Origin: Cyanobacterium aponinum PCC 10605
GTDB lineage: Bacteria; Cyanobacteriota; Cyanobacteriia; Cyanobacteriales; Cyanobacteriaceae
Assembly: GCF_000317675.1 (NCBI RefSeq)
Contig: NC_019776.1
Location: forward strand, 2,170,001-2,234,000
Length of the DNA: 64,000 bases
Direction of reading: 5' to 3'
The notes under the pieces are model-generated. The model saw only the letters and a list, made by a program, of their open reading frames with translations. It had not been told where the DNA came from and searched no databases. How positions within the stretch are numbered: position 1 is the stretch's first letter; each line of letters starts with the position of its first letter. Made by a program: the position numbers and the translations under genes. Below, piece by piece: positions 63,238 through 64,000 of the stretch.

Positions 63238-64000
63238 ATGACGGAAAATAAATTTAAACCTCATAGGGAAAGAGATACTCGAAAGCAAAAAATTCATTTA
63301 GATAACTTTTTTTCTCTATCTTTAGATTTATTATGTGTTGCTGACTTACAAGGTAATTTTGTTAAAGTGAGTAAGGCTTGGGAAGATATTTTGGGTTACT
63401 CATTAGATGTTTTAGAGAGTTTTTCCTATCTTAATTTTATTCATCCCGATGATGTTGCTAAGACTCTTGAAGCAAATCAACAACTTATAAATCAGGGGAA
63501 ATTAATCAATTTTGAAAATCGCTATCGTCATTCTCAAGGTAACTATATTTATCTACATTGGAATGCCTATCGTCAAGATGGCTTAATTTATGCAACGGCA
63601 AGGGATATAACAGAAAAGAAGACAAGAGAGTTTGAATTAATTAAAACAAAAGAATTACTCACAGAAACCAATCGACTAGCCAGAGTTGGAGGCTGGGAAG
63701 TCAATCTGTTGACTGGAGAAAATTATTGGACTGAGATGACGAAAATAATTCATGAAATTCCCCTTGACTCTCAACCTTCTTTAGAAGAAGGTATTAATTT
63801 TTATAAGCAAGGGAAAAATAGAGACTATGTTATTAAAGTGGTTAATCAAGCCATTAATGAGGGTAAAACGGGATTTTTAGAGGCAATTTTAGTTACAGCA
63901 AAGGGTAAAGAGATTTGGGTTAGGGCAATTATTCAACCTGAGTTTCAAGAGGGTAAGTGTGTGAGAATATATGGTTCAATACAAGATATTGATCAACAAA
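63238..64000 (+). CDS. PAS-domain sensor protein, N-terminal part
   Basis: 254 codons up to the window end, no stop. First PAS domain (about 20-128): LDLLCVADLQGNFVKVSKAW, ILGYSLDVLESFSYLNFIHP, NRYRHSQGNYIYLHWNAYRQ, ATARDITEKK. A second PAS domain begins ETNRLARVGGWEVNLLTGEN and continues to GSIQDIDQQ. The output domain (kinase or GGDEF) is outside the window. No membrane segment in the visible part. Confidence 0.85.
   Translation, partial: MTENKFKPHRERDTRKQKIHLDNFFSLSLDLLCVADLQGNFVKVSKAWEDILGYSLDVLESFSYLNFIHPDDVAKTLEANQQLINQGKLINFENRYRHSQGNYIYLHWNAYRQDGLIYATARDITEKKTREFELIKTKELLTETNRLARVGGWEVNLLTGENYWTEMTKIIHEIPLDSQPSLEEGINFYKQGKNRDYVIKVVNQAINEGKTGFLEAILVTAKGKEIWVRAIIQPEFQEGKCVRIYGSIQDIDQQ

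Overview
The window is chromosomal DNA of a low-GC unicellular cyanobacterium. Evidence is psbO, the BicA bicarbonate transporter, an NDH-assembly (CRR7) protein, a GifA/glutamine-riboswitch unit, PATAN-type response regulator, many HIP1 octamers (GCGATCGC), and intergenic DNA packed with period-7 repeats. Gene content and base composition resemble the Geminocystis/Cyanobacterium group; this placement is an inference.

Layout. 1-8 kb: end of a membrane PIN/TRAM protein, a GH116 glucosidase, a CPA1 antiporter, lactate dehydrogenase, and a frameshifted polysaccharide co-polymerase/BY-kinase gene. 8-18 kb: small cyanobacterial proteins, a DUF697 GTPase, tRNA-Glu, pntB, an RluD-like synthase, hflX, bicA. 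18-31 kb: PATAN regulator, rpmF, a glutamine riboswitch with gifA and a second small gene, two penicillin-binding-like serine hydrolases, prmC, GST, a UbiB-family kinase, moaE, crr7, a methyltransferase and a GHL10-type glycosidase. 32-44 kb: toxin-antitoxin genes, accD, psbO, folK, HEAT-repeat protein, phosphopantetheinyl transferase, GGDEF/EAL protein, hrcA, glnA with a textbook NtcA promoter, and an OmpR-type regulator.

45-61 kb is an accessory island between tRNA-Gly and ruvB. It holds a kinase-WYL fusion protein, a structured apparent non-coding RNA, a pair of dynamin-like GTPases (one with two GTPase domains), several orphan small proteins including a tandem duplication, a VapBC-type module, an HNH nuclease, and a NERD-helicase gene broken by a 1502-bp insertion sequence whose removal restores the frame exactly. 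Five copies of one promoter-like element with invariant 19-nt spacing lie in this island. Four sit directly upstream of minus-strand genes and the fifth upstream of the RNA candidate. This suggests a co-regulated, possibly anti-phage, gene set; the WYL protein is the obvious candidate regulator. Function is inferred, not shown.

61-64 kb: ruvB, a 46-aa single-helix membrane protein, decayed DNA, and the start of a PAS-domain sensor.

Nitrogen control links two distant loci. glnA (42 kb) has an NtcA activation site at the classical spacing from its -10 box. gifA (20 kb), encoding an inhibitor of glutamine synthetase, has an NtcA-like site overlapping its promoter and a glutamine-sensing leader RNA.

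Most intergenic gaps contain members of one or two families of non-coding repeats: MITE-like elements with ends of the form AACCTGAGTTCGG, filled with changing heptanucleotide tracts, plus short perfect palindromes.
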